60,736 nucleotides of DNA, from contig NZ_FWFG01000069.1 of assembly GCF_900163655.1 (NCBI RefSeq), positions 1 through 60,736 on the forward strand, given 5' to 3'. The stretch's first letter is position 1. Each line of letters opens with the position of its first letter. Shown piece after piece: positions 27,297 through 40,537 of the stretch. This DNA comes from Brachybacterium nesterenkovii (GTDB taxonomy: Bacteria > Actinomycetota > Actinomycetes > Actinomycetales > Dermabacteraceae). Under the pieces are notes generated by a model, which saw nothing but the letters and a program-made list of their open reading frames with translations, had not been told where the DNA came from and did not search any database. The translations under genes were made by a program, and so were the position numbers.

Positions 27297-28399
27297 CACA
27301 CGAGCCGGGTCAGCCAGCCGTGGCGGTCCTCGATCCGCCCGTACTGGATGTCGGTGAGCTCGCGGCGCAGCGCGAGCGTGTGCTCCCCGGAGCCGCCGTC
27401 GCCGACGACCTGCTCGCCGCCGTCGAAGCGGAAGGCGCCGATCGGGGTGATCACGGCGGCGGTGCCGCAGGCGAACATCTCGACGATCTCCCCGGAGGCG
27501 AGGGACTCGAGGACCTCGCTCATCACCAGGCGCGTCTCGACGGGCCGCAGGCCGCGGTCCTCGGCCAGGCGCAGGATCGACGAGCGCGTCACGCCCTCGA
27601 GGATCGAGCCGGTCAGCGCCGGGGTGCGGATCTCGCCGTCTTTCGTGATCGCGAAGACGTTCATGCCCGAGAGCTCGTCGATCGCTGTGTGCGTCTCGGA
27701 GTCCAGGAACAGGACCTCGTCGGCGCCGTGCTCGGCGGCCTCGTACTTGCCCAGCAGCGACGAGGCGTAGTTGCCGCCGCACTTGGCCTGGCCGGTGCCG
27801 CCCTTGCCCGCCCGCGCATAGGACTCGGAGACCCACACGACGAGCGGCTGCACGCCGCGCGGGAAGTAGTCGCCCGCGGGCGAGGCGATCACGTAGTAGT
27901 CGGCCATGTGCGCCGCGCGGACGCCCAGGAACTCCTCGGAGGCGAACATGACCGGGCGCAGATACAGGGAGGCCTCGGAGGTCTCGTCGACGACGGGCAC
28001 CCAGGGCTCGTCGGCGGCGACGACCGCCTTCAGCGAGGCGATGAAGTCCTCGACCGTCAGCTCGGGCAGGGCCAGGCGGCGGGCGCTCGCGGCGAAGCGC
28101 TCGGCGTTCTTCTCGGGCCGGAAGGTCCACACGGACCCGTCGGCGTGGCGGAACGCCTTGAGGCCCTCGAAGATCTCCTGCGCGTAGTGCAGCACCGCGG
28201 CGGCCGGCGTGATCCGGATCGGGCCGAAGGGGACCACCTCGTCGTCGCCCCAGCCGCCGTCGCGCCGCCAGCGGGCGTGGGCCATGAAGTCCGTGAAGTG
28301 CTCCCCGAAGCCGGGCGCGGCGAGGATGCGGGCGCGGTCGGCGTCGGACGTGCGGCGGGCCGCATCCTGCTGGGGGAACGAGAGAGAGGATGCGGTCAC
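27296..28399 (-). CDS. ilvE: Branched-chain amino acid aminotransferase
   Basis: A 367-residue fold-type IV PLP enzyme performing the last step of Ile, Leu and Val synthesis. The Schiff-base Lys is in GTGQAKCGGNYA, and the phosphate-binding region is ACGTAAVITP near the C-terminus. HYAQEIFEGLKAFR is the family signature near the N-terminus. A GTG start at 28399 has AGGAGG 6 nt upstream. The stop overlaps cimA (ATGA). It lies in an amino-acid block with leuB and serA upstream. Confidence 0.96.
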   Translation of the reverse strand: MTASSLSFPQQDAARRTSDADRARILAAPGFGEHFTDFMAHARWRRDGGWGDDEVVPFGPIRITPAAAVLHYAQEIFEGLKAFRHADGSVWTFRPEKNAERFAASARRLALPELTVEDFIASLKAVVAADEPWVPVVDETSEASLYLRPVMFASEEFLGVRAAHMADYYVIASPAGDYFPRGVQPLVVWVSESYARAGKGGTGQAKCGGNYASSLLGKYEAAEHGADEVLFLDSETHTAIDELSGMNVFAITKDGEIRTPALTGSILEGVTRSSILRLAEDRGLRPVETRLVMSEVLESLASGEIVEMFACGTAAVITPIGAFRFDGGEQVVGDGGSGEHTLALRRELTDIQYGRIEDRHGWLTRLV

Positions 28400-28471
28400 G
28401 GGAGCCTCCTGGCTGGCGGGGTGGGACGGGAACAGGATCTCAGATGCGTGCGGCGCCGGATGCGACGGGCG

Positions 28472-29575
<1,104 letters not shown>

Positions 29576-29658
29576 GGAGCGATCTCCTCGCGGGACGGGC
29601 GCCGGTCTCCGGCGCTTCCGGTGCTGCTGATGTGCGTGCTGGTCGGTGCTGCGGGGCG

Positions 29659-31263
29659 TCAGTAGGTGACGTCGACGCTCTGGCAGGACAGGGCGCCGAT
29701 CTCCTGGCCGACGCGCTGGGCGAGCTCGGGGCTGACGGACTGATCGAGGTTGAGGACCACGAGGGCCTCCGAGCCGGTGTCGCCGGCGCGCGAGACGACC
29801 ATGCCGGCGATGTTCACGTCGGCCTCGCCGAGCAGGGCGCCGTAGCGGCCGATGAGCCCGGGCCGGTCCTCGTAGCGCAGGACCATCAGGTGGTCCGACA
29901 GCGGGGTGTCGATGTCGTGCCCGCCGATCTCGACGATCTTGTGCGCCTGCTCGACCCCGGCCAGCGTGCCGGAGACCGAGACGACGTCGCCCGTGCGCAG
30001 GGTGCCGCGCACCTGGATGAGGTTGCGGAAGCGCTCGGAGGCCTCGTCCTGGACGAGGTCGACGCGGATACCGCGCTCCTCGGCGAGGACCGGCGCGTTC
30101 ACGTAGCTGACCTGCTCGGTGACGATCGAGCGGAACAGGCCGCGCAGCGCCGACAGCTTGATCGCGGTCACGTCGTGCCGGGCGATCTCGCCGCGCACGA
30201 CGATCTCGAGGAGCTCGGGGGCCTCCCCCGCGAGCGCCGTGAAGACCTGGCCCAGCCGGTCGGCGAGGGCGACGCCGGGGCGGACGGCCTTGTGGATGGC
30301 CCCGCCCGCGACGTTGACGGCGTCGGGGACGAGCTCCCCGGCCAGGGCGAGGCGCACGGACTTGGCGACGGCGACGCCCGCCTTCTCCTGGGCCTCGACG
30401 GTCGAGGCCCCCAGGTGCGGGGTGAGCGTGACGGTGTCGAGCTCGAGGAGCTTCTTCGCGGTCTCGGACGTCGAGGGCGGCTCCGCGGAGTAGACGTCGA
30501 GGGCGGCGCCCGCGATCCGCCCCTCGGACAGCGCCGCGTACAGGGCCTCCTCGTCGACGAGGCCGCCGCGGGCGGCGTTGACGACGTGCAGGGACGGCTT
30601 GGCGAGCGCGAGCTCCTCGGCGCCGATGAGGCCGATGGTCTCCGGGGTGCGGGGCATGTGGACGGTCAGGACGTCCGCGGAGGCCATCAGCTCGGGCAGG
30701 TCCACCACGCGGGCGCCGAGCTCGGCGGCGCGGGTCTGGGAGACGTAGGGGTCGTAGGCCAGCAGGTGCACGCCGAAGGGGCGCAGACGCTCGGCGACGA
30801 GCTGGCCGATGCGGCCGAAGCCGACGACTCCGACGGTCTTGTCCAGCAGCTCGGTGCCGTTCAGCGCCTTGCGCTCCCACTTGCCGGCTTTCATGGAGGC
30901 GTCGGCGCGGCCGATGTTGCGCAGGCTCGCGAGGATCAGGGCGACGGCGAGCTCGGCGGCCGAGACGATGTTCGAGGTCGGCGCGTTGATGACCATGGCA
31001 CCGGCCGAGGTCGCGGCGGGCACGTCCACGTTGTCCAGGCCCACGCCGGCGCGGGCGACGACCGTGAGGCGGCGCGCGGCGGCGAAGACCTCCGCGTCGA
31101 CCTTCGTGGCCGAGCGGACGAGCAGCGCGTCGGCCTCGGCGACGGCCTCGAGGAGGGCGGGGCGGTCGGTGCCGTCCACGTGCTGCACCTCCACGTCGGA
31201 TCCGAGCACCTCGACGGTGGCGGGCGAGAGCTCTTCGGCGATCAGGACGACGGGACGGGACAC
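29659..31263 (-). CDS. serA: D-3-phosphoglycerate dehydrogenase
   Basis: A 534-residue long-form enzyme for the first step of serine synthesis. It has a D-isomer 2-hydroxyacid dehydrogenase core with VGFGRIGQ for NAD binding and HMPRTPET and the following acid/His pairs, an intervening allosteric substrate-binding domain, and a C-terminal ACT domain for serine feedback (from about residue 460). A GTG start at 31263 has GGAGG 7 nt upstream. A possible -10 TAGGCT lies at 31339-31344, so it may have its own promoter after the ilvC terminator. Confidence 0.96.
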   Translation of the reverse strand: MSRPVVLIAEELSPATVEVLGSDVEVQHVDGTDRPALLEAVAEADALLVRSATKVDAEVFAAARRLTVVARAGVGLDNVDVPAATSAGAMVINAPTSNIVSAAELAVALILASLRNIGRADASMKAGKWERKALNGTELLDKTVGVVGFGRIGQLVAERLRPFGVHLLAYDPYVSQTRAAELGARVVDLPELMASADVLTVHMPRTPETIGLIGAEELALAKPSLHVVNAARGGLVDEEALYAALSEGRIAGAALDVYSAEPPSTSETAKKLLELDTVTLTPHLGASTVEAQEKAGVAVAKSVRLALAGELVPDAVNVAGGAIHKAVRPGVALADRLGQVFTALAGEAPELLEIVVRGEIARHDVTAIKLSALRGLFRSIVTEQVSYVNAPVLAEERGIRVDLVQDEASERFRNLIQVRGTLRTGDVVSVSGTLAGVEQAHKIVEIGGHDIDTPLSDHLMVLRYEDRPGLIGRYGALLGEADVNIAGMVVSRAGDTGSEALVVLNLDQSVSPELAQRVGQEIGALSCQSVDVTY

Positions 31264-31389
31264 GCGGGGCCTCCAGCTAGGGCGGTGCAGGTGGGGGTGT
31301 GCGTCACGCGGGGGTTTGCGTCACGGGCACGGATTCAGCCTAGCCACGGTCCCGCGATGCGGTCATCGTGGTCGCAGGCTGAGATGCGA

Positions 31390-31422
31390 ACCGCCCGGAC
31401 CGCATGCAGCGGGCCGGGCGGT
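31390..31422 (-). terminator. Terminator after ilvC
   Basis: A 9-bp outer stem (31390-31398 with 31414-31422) plus a 4-bp inner stem after one mismatch lies 17 nt past the ilvC stop. It probably separates the ilvBNC message from serA. Confidence 0.7.
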
Positions 31423-31438
31423 CGACAGGGGTGCGGGC

Positions 31439-33347
<1,909 letters not shown>

Positions 33348-33350
33348 GGT

Positions 33351-35108
33351 TCAGATGTCCCTCTCCCACTCGGGGGTCATGCCCTGGGCGATCTGGATCT
33401 CGTCGTTGGAGACGCCGGTGGGCACCATCGGCCACACCATGGCGTCGGCGCTCACGGTGAAGTCCACGACCACGGGGCGGTCGTCGATCTCCATCGCCTT
33501 CTCGATCGTCGCGTCGATGTCCTCGTCCCGCTCGCAGCGCAGCCCGGCGCAGCCGTAGGCGTCGGCGAGCTTGACGAAGTCGGGGATGCGGCGCGTCCCG
33601 TGGCCCGTGTTCAGGTCCGTGTGCGAGTAGCGCTGGTCGTAGAACAGGTTCTGCCACTGGCGGACCATGCCCAGCGAGCTGTTGTTGATGACCGCGACCT
33701 TGATCGGGATCTCGTTGATCACGCAGGTCGCCAGCTCCTGGTTGGTCATCTGGAAGCAGCCGTCGCCGTCGATCGCCCACACGGTGCGGTCGGGGGCGCC
33801 GACCTTGGCGCCCATGGCCGCGGGGACCGAGTAGCCCATGGTGCCCAGTCCCCCGGAGTTGATCCAGGAGTTGGGTCGCTCGTAGTCGATGAACTGCGCC
33901 GACCACATCTGGTGCTGGCCGACGCCCGAGACGAAGATCGACTCGGGGCCCGAGATCTCGCCGAGGCGCTGGATCACCTTCTGCGGGGCGGTGAAGCCGT
34001 CCGCGGTCTGCGTCCATCCCAGCGGATAGGACTCGCGAAGGTTCGACAGGAACGACCACCAGGCCTCGTAGTCGCGGTCGTCGCGCTCGGCGAGGCGCTC
34101 GCGCAGCTCGGCGGCCAGGCCCGCGGCGATGTCCCGGGCCTCGCCGACGATTGGGACGTCCGCGGTGCGGTTCTTGGAGATCTCCGCGGCGTCAATGTCG
34201 CAGTGCACCACGGCCGCGTGCGGGGCGAAGGAGTCGAGGCGACCGGTCACGCGGTCGTCGAAGCGGGCGCCGATCGCGATGATGAGATCCGCGCGCTGCA
34301 GGGCCGAGACCGCCGCGACGCTGCCGTGCATGCCGGGCATGCCCAGCTGGGCGGGGTGGGAGTCCGGGAGGGCTCCGCGGCCCATGAGCGTGGTGACGAA
34401 GGGGGCGCCGGAGAGGTCCACGAGCTCGCGCACCTGCTCGCTCGCCCGGCCGCGGATCACGCCGCCGCCGAGGAGGAAGACGGGGCGCTTGGCCTGCAGC
34501 AGCAGCGAGATCGCCTCGCGGATCTGCCGCTGGTGCGGGCGCGGCGACGGGCGGTAGCCGGGCAGGCCCAGCTCGTCCGGCCACACGAAGTCCGTCATCG
34601 CCTGCTGCGCGTCCTTGGTGACGTCCACGAGCACAGCCCCGGGCCGGCCCGTCGAGGCGATGTGGAAGGCCTGCTTGATCGTCATCGGGATGTCGGCGGC
34701 GTCGGTGACCAGGAAGTTGTGCTTGGTGACCGGCATCGTCATGCCGACGATGTCGGCCTCCTGGAAGGCGTCGGTCCCGATGAACGAGGAGCCCACCTGC
34801 CCGGTAATCGCGACGAGCGGGATCGAGTCCATCTGGGCGTCCGCGATCGCCGTGATGAGGTTGGTCGCGCCCGGGCCGGAGGTGGCCATGCACACGCCCA
34901 CCTCGCCGGTCGCGTGGGCGTAGCCGCTCGCGGCATGGCCCGCGCCCTGCTCGTGGCGCACCAGGATGTGGCGCAGGTGCGCGGCGTCCATCAGCGGGTC
35001 GTAGGTGGGGAGGATCGCACCGCCGGGGAGGCCGAAGACGACGTCCGCCCCGGCGTGCTCGAGGGACTGGATCAGCGACTGCGCGCCGGTGACTCGAGAT
35101 GAGGTCAT
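33351..35108 (-). CDS. ilvB: Acetolactate synthase large (catalytic) subunit
   Basis: A 585-residue ThDP enzyme making acetolactate and acetohydroxybutyrate. The catalytic Glu is in [15 protein letters not shown]. The FAD-binding central domain follows, and the ThDP/Mg motif is [15 protein letters not shown]...[13 protein letters not shown] start at the ATG at 35108, which has AAGGAG 6 nt upstream. The ATG at 35141 lacks any ribosome site and falls in the attenuator leader. It heads the ilvBN unit behind a transcription attenuator. Confidence 0.95.
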   Translation of the reverse strand: MTSSRVTGAQSLIQSLEHAGADVVFGLPGGAILPTYDPLMDAAHLRHILVRHEQGAGHAASGYAHATGEVGVCMATSGPGATNLITAIADAQMDSIPLVAITGQVGSSFIGTDAFQEADIVGMTMPVTKHNFLVTDAADIPMTIKQAFHIASTGRPGAVLVDVTKDAQQAMTDFVWPDELGLPGYRPSPRPHQRQIREAISLLLQAKRPVFLLGGGVIRGRASEQVRELVDLSGAPFVTTLMGRGALPDSHPAQLGMPGMHGSVAAVSALQRADLIIAIGARFDDRVTGRLDSFAPHAAVVHCDIDAAEISKNRTADVPIVGEARDIAAGLAAELRERLAERDDRDYEAWWSFLSNLRESYPLGWTQTADGFTAPQKVIQRLGEISGPESIFVSGVGQHQMWSAQFIDYERPNSWINSGGLGTMGYSVPAAMGAKVGAPDRTVWAIDGDGCFQMTNQELATCVINEIPIKVAVINNSSLGMVRQWQNLFYDQRYSHTDLNTGHGTRRIPDFVKLADAYGCAGLRCERDEDIDATIEKAMEIDDRPVVVDFTVSADAMVWPMVPTGVSNDEIQIAQGMTPEWERDI

Positions 35109-35161
35109 CGGTACTCCTTCGTCGTCGTGGGTGGTCGCCATCTGGGGCCGGATATGAAAGA

Positions 35162-35191
35162 ACCCCTCGGCCCGATGGGCTGGCGAGGGGT
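35162..35191 (-). terminator. Attenuator terminator of ilvB
   Basis: Stem ACCCCTCG (35162-35169) with CGAGGGGT (35184-35191), and an inner GCCC/GGGC pair, is followed on the minus strand by TTCTTT. It lies between the leader peptide stop and the ilvB ribosome site, the position expected for an intrinsic attenuator. Confidence 0.8.
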
Positions 35192-35224
35192 GCGCGGAGG
35201 ACGTCTCGTGAGGGCGAACGGGCG

Positions 35225-35263
35225 TCAGCCGCGCTCGGGGATTACGAGGACCAGGATCTCCAT
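35225..35263 (-). CDS. ilvB leader peptide (attenuator)
   Basis: A 12-codon ORF reads [12 protein letters not shown]. Six consecutive codons are Ile, Leu, Val, Leu, Val, Ile, as expected for a peptide that measures charged branched-chain tRNAs. The ATG lies 6 nt after a TACGAT hexamer, so the leader mRNA would begin at the start codon with no ribosome site. The terminator hairpin follows 34 nt after its stop. Stalling at the Ile/Leu/Val run would favour readthrough into ilvBN. Similar attenuation without a ribosome-binding site is known for ilvBNC of Corynebacterium glutamicum. Confidence 0.85.
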   Translation of the reverse strand: MEILVLVIPERG

Positions 35264-35269
35264 GCCCCG

Positions 35270-35275
35270 ATCGTA
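35270..35275 (-). promoter_or_regulatory. -10 box of the ilvB leader
   Basis: TACGAT on the minus strand, six bases, then the leader-peptide ATG at 35263. Confidence 0.6.
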
Positions 35276-35280
35276 GCCCT

Positions 35281-35639
35281 CACCGCAGGGCGGACGGGGG
35301 CCGTCCACGATGCGGGACGCCGCGGATCCGGCGGACCCGCCGGATCATTGGCCCGCCCGATCCCTCTCCTCCGCACCGCCCGGGACCGTCGCGTCGCACC
35401 TGTCGCCCGCCACGCCCGGCTCTTGCGCCGCCCCCGCCGTCGCTCCCTGCCCCGGGCTGGCTCTCCACGCGCCGCCCCCCGCGCACCGCACGGGCCGTGG
35501 TGACCTTGGTCGCACGGGACGCGGAAGGCAAATGCCGCGTGGCGCGGCGAGGGCGAAGGTCCTCCCGTCTGTCAGGCGCTCCGCCTACCCTCGAGGACGA
35601 CGCCCCCGCCCCGACGACAGAAGGTTCGAGGAACGCCCC
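35281..35639. other. Divergent ilvB/nirB intergenic region
   Basis: These 359 bases hold the upstream part of the ilvB promoter on the minus strand and the nirB promoter on the plus strand. A candidate nirB -10 is TACCCT at 35586-35591, giving a 5' UTR of about 40 nt. No conserved small gene is evident. I cannot identify a nitrogen-regulator site with confidence. Confidence 0.4.
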
Positions 35640-38327
35640 ATGACCTCTTCCGAGACCGCAGCCCCCCTGGACGCCTCTCCCCTCATCAGCGCCGCGAGCA
35701 CCGCGCCGTCCCTCGACGAACAGCGCATCGTCGTGGTCGGCGGCGGAATGACCGGCCACCGCTTCGCCGCCCGCCTGCAGGCGCAGGACCCGCAGGGCGC
35801 CTGGCGCCTCACGGTGATCGGCGAGGAGCCCCAGCAGCCCTACGACCGCGTGCACCTGTCCAACTGGTTCACCCGGAAGGACGCGAGCATGCTCGCCCTG
35901 GACACCGCCGTCTGGGACGACCCGCGCATCGAGCTCGTGACCGGCGACAAGGTCGAGGCGATCGACCGCGATGCGCAGACGGTGACGACCGCCGCCGGTG
36001 TCGTCCACCCCTACGACCGGCTCGTCCTGGCGACGGGCTCGTGGGCCTGGGCGCCGCGCGCCGAGGGCAAGGACCTCCCCGGCTCCTTCTCCTACCGCAC
36101 CGTCGAGGACGTCGAGAACCTCGCCGCCTGGGTCGCGGACCGCTCGCAGGCCCTGGGCCGTCCGCTGCGCGGCGTCGTGGTCGGCGGCGGCGTGCTGGGC
36201 CTCGAGGCCGCGGCCGCGCTGAAGAACATGGAGGTCGACACGACGGTCGTCGAGTTCGCCGACCGCCTGATGTCGGTCCAGCTCGACCAGGGCGGCGGCG
36301 AGATGCTGCGCCTGCTCATCGAGGACCTCGGCATCCACGTGCGCACCGGCGTGGGCGCGAGCCGCTTCACGGCGGCCGAGGACGGCGCCATGGGCACCGC
36401 CCACCTGTCCGACGACTCCGAGGTCCCCGCGGACGTCGTCGTCTTCTCCACCGGCATCCGCCCTCGCGACCGCGTGGCCCGCGAGGCCGGCCTCGCGATC
36501 GGCGAGCGCGGCGGCGTGATCGTCGGCGAGACCTGCCAGACCTCGGACCCGTCGATCTGGGCGATCGGCGAGTGCGCCTCCTACGAGGGCGTGTGCGCCG
36601 GGCTCATCGCCCCGGGCAACGACATGGCCGACGTGGTCGTCGACGCCTTCCTGGGCGGCGACCGCACCCACCACCGCGCCGACGACGGCACCAAGCTCAA
36701 GGGCGTGGGCGTCGAGGCCGCGGCCTTCGGCGACGTCAACGCGGTCTCCGCGGGCGCCCTCGAGGTGTCCTTCGTGGACCCGGTCCACCGCAACTACCGC
36801 AAGCTCGTCATGTCCGACGACGCGAAGATCCTGCTCGGCGGCGTCTTCGTGGGCGACATCGAGCTGTACTCGGCCCTGCGCCCCCTCATCGGGCGCGAGC
36901 TGGGCGCCGACCCGTCGGCCGTCATCGCGCCCGAGGGCGCGGGCGACGCGATGGCGGGGGCGGAGCTTCCCGACGACGCCGTGGTCTGCTCGTGCAACAA
37001 CGTCGCCGCGGGCACGATCCGCGAGGCCATCACCGAGCACGACTGCCACACGGTCGGCGCGATCAAGGAGTGCACCAAGGCCGGCACCGTCTGCGGCTCG
37101 TGCGTCCCGACGCTGACGAAGCTGCTGAACAAGGAGCTCGAGAAGAGCGGCATCGCCGTCTCCAAGGCCCTGTGCGAGCACTTCGCGATGCCCCGCGCCG
37201 AGTTGTTCAAGCTCGTGGAGGAGGGCGGCCAGGAGACCTTCACCGAGGTCGTCACCGCCCATGGCCGCGGGCGCGGCTGCGCCGTCTGCCGCCCGGTCGT
37301 CGCCTCGATCCTGTCGACGCTCGGCGCGATCACGGGCCGTCGCCACAACCCGGTGGGCCGCCAGCTCGGCGCCCTGCAGGACACCAACGACTTCGTGATG
37401 GCCAACATCCAGAAGGACGGCACCTACTCGGTGATCCCGGCGATCCCGGCCGGAGAGATCACGCCGGACAAGCTGATGGTCATCGCCGAGGTCGCCAAGG
37501 ACTACGGCCTGTACGTCAAGCTCAACGGCGCCCAGCGCATCGGCATGTTCGGCGCGCGCCTCGAGCAGCTCCCGGAGATCTGGAAGCGCCTGGTGGACGC
37601 CGGTTTCCAGAGCGGGCACGCGTACGGCAAGTCGCTGCGCATGGTCAAGGCGTGCCTGGGCACGAACTGGTGCCGCTTCGGCGTGCAGGACTCGACGACC
37701 CTCGCGGTCGCCTTCGAGAAGCGCTACCGCGGCCTGCGGTCCCCGCACAAGATCAAGATCTCCGTGTCGGGCTGCGCGCGCGAGTGCGCCGAGGCCCAGG
37801 GCAAGGACGTCGGCATCATCGCCACGAACAAGGGCTGGAACCTGTACGTGGGCGGCAACGGCGGCATGACCCCGGCGCACGGCAAGCTGCTCGCGGAGGA
37901 CCTCGACGAGGTCACCCTCCAGCGCTGCATCGACCGCTTCCTCATGCTGTACATCCGCGAGGCCGACAAGGTCCAGCGCACGGCCCGCTGGGTCGAGGAG
38001 TACCCGGGCGGCATCGAGGAGCTGCGCCGCGTGATCGTCGACGACACGCTCGGCATCGGCGAGCAGCTCGAGGAGGCCATGCAGCGTCACGTCGACTCCT
38101 ACGTGGACGAGTGGGCCGAGGCGGTCTACAACCCCGAGCGCGCCGCGAAGTTCGTGTCGTTCGTCAACGCGCCCGATCAGTCGGACCCGCAGCTGGCCTA
38201 CGTCATCGAGCGCGGCCAGCCGCGTCCGGCGCAGCCGGGCGAGACGGACACGTTCCCGACCATGCAGGCCGCGAGCCAGCACGCCATGGCCCACCCGGGC
38301 ACCGCCGACGCCGACCTCGAGAACTGA
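35640..38327 (+). CDS. nirB: Assimilatory nitrite reductase, large subunit
   Basis: An 895-residue NAD(P)H-dependent siroheme enzyme reducing nitrite to ammonia in the cytoplasm. The N-terminal FAD/NAD domain (about 25-330) begins IVVVGGGMTGHRFA. A BFD-type [2Fe-2S] region has CSCNN near 450 and CGSC near 484. The C-terminal siroheme/[4Fe-4S] ligands are C-x5-C in CLGTNWCRFG (about 671-677) and C-x3-C in SGCARECAEA (about 711-715). The start is supported by GAGGAA 8 nt upstream. It is followed by nirD after 12 nt. Confidence 0.96.
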   Translation: MTSSETAAPLDASPLISAASTAPSLDEQRIVVVGGGMTGHRFAARLQAQDPQGAWRLTVIGEEPQQPYDRVHLSNWFTRKDASMLALDTAVWDDPRIELVTGDKVEAIDRDAQTVTTAAGVVHPYDRLVLATGSWAWAPRAEGKDLPGSFSYRTVEDVENLAAWVADRSQALGRPLRGVVVGGGVLGLEAAAALKNMEVDTTVVEFADRLMSVQLDQGGGEMLRLLIEDLGIHVRTGVGASRFTAAEDGAMGTAHLSDDSEVPADVVVFSTGIRPRDRVAREAGLAIGERGGVIVGETCQTSDPSIWAIGECASYEGVCAGLIAPGNDMADVVVDAFLGGDRTHHRADDGTKLKGVGVEAAAFGDVNAVSAGALEVSFVDPVHRNYRKLVMSDDAKILLGGVFVGDIELYSALRPLIGRELGADPSAVIAPEGAGDAMAGAELPDDAVVCSCNNVAAGTIREAITEHDCHTVGAIKECTKAGTVCGSCVPTLTKLLNKELEKSGIAVSKALCEHFAMPRAELFKLVEEGGQETFTEVVTAHGRGRGCAVCRPVVASILSTLGAITGRRHNPVGRQLGALQDTNDFVMANIQKDGTYSVIPAIPAGEITPDKLMVIAEVAKDYGLYVKLNGAQRIGMFGARLEQLPEIWKRLVDAGFQSGHAYGKSLRMVKACLGTNWCRFGVQDSTTLAVAFEKRYRGLRSPHKIKISVSGCARECAEAQGKDVGIIATNKGWNLYVGGNGGMTPAHGKLLAEDLDEVTLQRCIDRFLMLYIREADKVQRTARWVEEYPGGIEELRRVIVDDTLGIGEQLEEAMQRHVDSYVDEWAEAVYNPERAAKFVSFVNAPDQSDPQLAYVIERGQPRPAQPGETDTFPTMQAASQHAMAHPGTADADLEN

Positions 38328-38339
38328 GGAGCCTGAGAG

Positions 38340-38759
38340 ATGAGCACCCTGAGCACCGATCGCGGCTCCGCCGCCGAGATGGTCGACATCTGCGCCGTCG
38401 ACGCCCTGAGCATCGACCGCGGCGCCGCCGCCCTGCTGCCCGACGGCACGCAGATCGGCGTGTTCCTCCTCGAGGACGGGAGCGTCCACGCGGTCCAGCA
38501 GCACGACCCGTACTCGGGCACGAACATCCTCTCGCGCGGCCTCGTGGGCACCCACGAGGTCCCGGGCGAGGGCGATGAGCCCGCGACCGTGGTGCCGACG
38601 CTGGCCTCGCCGATGTACAAGCAGGTGTGGAACATGGACACCGGCGAGGTGATCGACGCGGCCGGCGGCGAGAAGCTGCCGATCGACGTGTTCGACGCCG
38701 AGGTCCGGGACGGCCGCCTGCTCGTGTCCGCCTCGCCGCGGCCGCGCGCCGCCGCCTGA
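38340..38759 (+). CDS. nirD: Assimilatory nitrite reductase, small subunit
   Basis: A 139-residue protein with a Rieske-like fold. Like other NirD proteins it lacks the Cys/His cluster ligands of true Rieske proteins (the expected loop reads QQHDPYSGTNIL). It pairs with NirB in the NADH-dependent reductase. It starts 12 nt after nirB, with a purine-rich ribosome site in between, and its stop overlaps the next ATG (TGATG). Confidence 0.95.
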   Translation: MSTLSTDRGSAAEMVDICAVDALSIDRGAAALLPDGTQIGVFLLEDGSVHAVQQHDPYSGTNILSRGLVGTHEVPGEGDEPATVVPTLASPMYKQVWNMDTGEVIDAAGGEKLPIDVFDAEVRDGRLLVSASPRPRAAA

Positions 38760-40474
38760 TGGCGGATACCGCCGGAGACGTCGCGTCGAGCGGGGTCACG
38801 GGGCGCGGCGCGCCCGACCCCGGGGATGCGGGGCGCCTGGGCGATCCGCTGTCCGTCGACGCCCTCTCCCCCGCGCGTCTGGCGCCCGGGTCCGTCGCCC
38901 TCGTCGGCGGCGGGCCCGGGGCCCTCGACCTCATCACCGTGCGGGGCCTGGCCCTGCTGCGGCAGGCCGATGTGGTGGTCGTCGACCGCCTCGGTCCCGC
39001 CGGCCTCGTCGGCATGCTCGGCGAGGGCGTCACGGTGATCGAGGTGGGCAAGACGCCGGGCCGCCCCTCGATGAGCCAGGGCGAGATCGACGCCGTGCTC
39101 GTGGAACAGGCGCGCGCCGGGCACCGGGTCGTGCGCCTCAAGGGCGGGGACCCGTTCGTGCTGGGCCGCGGCGGCGAGGAGGTCCTCGCCTGCCGCAGGG
39201 CCGGGATCGACGTGCAGGTGGTCCCCGGCGTGACCTCGGCGATCGCCGGGCCCGCCGCGGGCGACGTGCCGGTGACGCATCGCGGCACCGCCGTGGCCCT
39301 GCACATCGTCAACGCGCACGGGGACCTGGGGCCCGCGGATCTCGCTGCCCTGCGCGACCCGGGCACGACGACGGTGCTGATGATGGGCGTCTCGTGGCTG
39401 CCGCGCCTGGCGGCGCAGGCGATGCTCAACGGCATCGACCCGACGACCCCGGTCGCGGTGGTCCAGAGCGCGACCACGGATTCCCAGCGGGAGGTGCGCG
39501 GGACGCTCGCGACGATCGTCGAGGCGGTCGAGCGCGAGGGCGTGACGAACCCGGCCGTGATCACGGTGGGGCGCACGAGCGCCGAGGGCTTCCTCGTCCC
39601 GGATGCTCTGGACTATGTAGCGGATGCGGAACGCCTGCGCCGCTCGGGCCGTCAGGCCCTGGCCGACGGCGATGACCGCGCCGTCTCCGAGGCCGGTGCG
39701 GACACGGCCGCGACGGAGACGGTCGGCGCCGCCGCGGACACGGCTCCCGTCAGCCCCTCCCCCGTCCTGATCGGCTGCGCCCATGGCACGCGCGACCGGG
39801 CCGGACGCGATGTGGTGCGCGCGATCATGATGCGCGTGCGCTCGACGATGCCGGGCACGGTCGTGCGCGAGGCGTACGTGGACGTGCAGGAGCCCGAGGT
39901 GGGCGATGTGGTCCGCGAGACCGCGGGCCCGGTGGAGGTGCTGCGCACCCGCGAGACCGAGGACGCGCCCGAGGCCGTCGTCGTGCCGCTGCTGCTGTCG
40001 ACCGGCTTCCACGTGGGCCATGACATCGAGGCCGCGATCGCCGGGCACCGGGCCGTCTCGGCCGGTCCGCTCGGTCCCGATCCGCGCCTGGCGGCCGTCA
40101 TGGCCGAGCGTCTGCGGGAGGCGGGGCTCGCCGAGGGCGATGCCGTGGTGATGGCCGTGGCCGGGACCAGGAACAGGGCCGGTCAGGCGATGGCGCGGGA
40201 GATGCTACCGCTGCTCTCCGCGGAGCTCGGGCGCAAGGTGTCCATCGGGTTCATCGCCGCCGCCCAGCCGTCGGTCGCCGATGCCGTGACCGCAGCCCGG
40301 GCAGGGCTCCCCGCGGGCGGGCGCGTCGCCGTGGCGAACTACCTGCTCGCCCCGGGGCACTTCCAAAAGGCGCTGGCCGACTGCGGCGCCGACATCGTGG
40401 CCGAGCCCCTGGGCGATCACCCGCTCATCGCCGAGATCGTCGCGGACCGCTACGAGGCGGCCATCGGCGGCTGA
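38759..40474 (+). CDS. Fused uroporphyrinogen-III methyltransferase and sirohydrochlorin chelatase
   Basis: A 571-residue two-domain enzyme for siroheme, the cofactor of NirB. Residues about 45-290 are a SUMT/CobA methyltransferase with the SAM loop VGGGPGALDLITVRG and the VVRLKGGDPFVLGRGGEE motif. Residues about 335-570 are a CbiX/SirB-type ferrochelatase (VLIGCAHGTRDRAGR, with His residues near LSTGFHVGHDI). An acidic linker joins them. The intermediate precorrin-2 dehydrogenase domain of CysG is absent and must come from elsewhere. The start overlaps the nirD stop. Confidence 0.93.
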   Translation: MADTAGDVASSGVTGRGAPDPGDAGRLGDPLSVDALSPARLAPGSVALVGGGPGALDLITVRGLALLRQADVVVVDRLGPAGLVGMLGEGVTVIEVGKTPGRPSMSQGEIDAVLVEQARAGHRVVRLKGGDPFVLGRGGEEVLACRRAGIDVQVVPGVTSAIAGPAAGDVPVTHRGTAVALHIVNAHGDLGPADLAALRDPGTTTVLMMGVSWLPRLAAQAMLNGIDPTTPVAVVQSATTDSQREVRGTLATIVEAVEREGVTNPAVITVGRTSAEGFLVPDALDYVADAERLRRSGRQALADGDDRAVSEAGADTAATETVGAAADTAPVSPSPVLIGCAHGTRDRAGRDVVRAIMMRVRSTMPGTVVREAYVDVQEPEVGDVVRETAGPVEVLRTRETEDAPEAVVVPLLLSTGFHVGHDIEAAIAGHRAVSAGPLGPDPRLAAVMAERLREAGLAEGDAVVMAVAGTRNRAGQAMAREMLPLLSAELGRKVSIGFIAAAQPSVADAVTAARAGLPAGGRVAVANYLLAPGHFQKALADCGADIVAEPLGDHPLIAEIVADRYEAAIGG

Positions 40475-40537
40475 GCAATCCCGACCGCACTCGAGAACCC
40501 GGGCTCGCGCTGTCCGCCGTCACCCGACCGCCTCGTC

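Noticed and set aside
35109-35141. An ilvB start at 35141
   Set aside because: It has no ribosome site, overlaps the attenuator leader and adds residues not typical of IlvB. The ATG at 35108 has AAGGAG.
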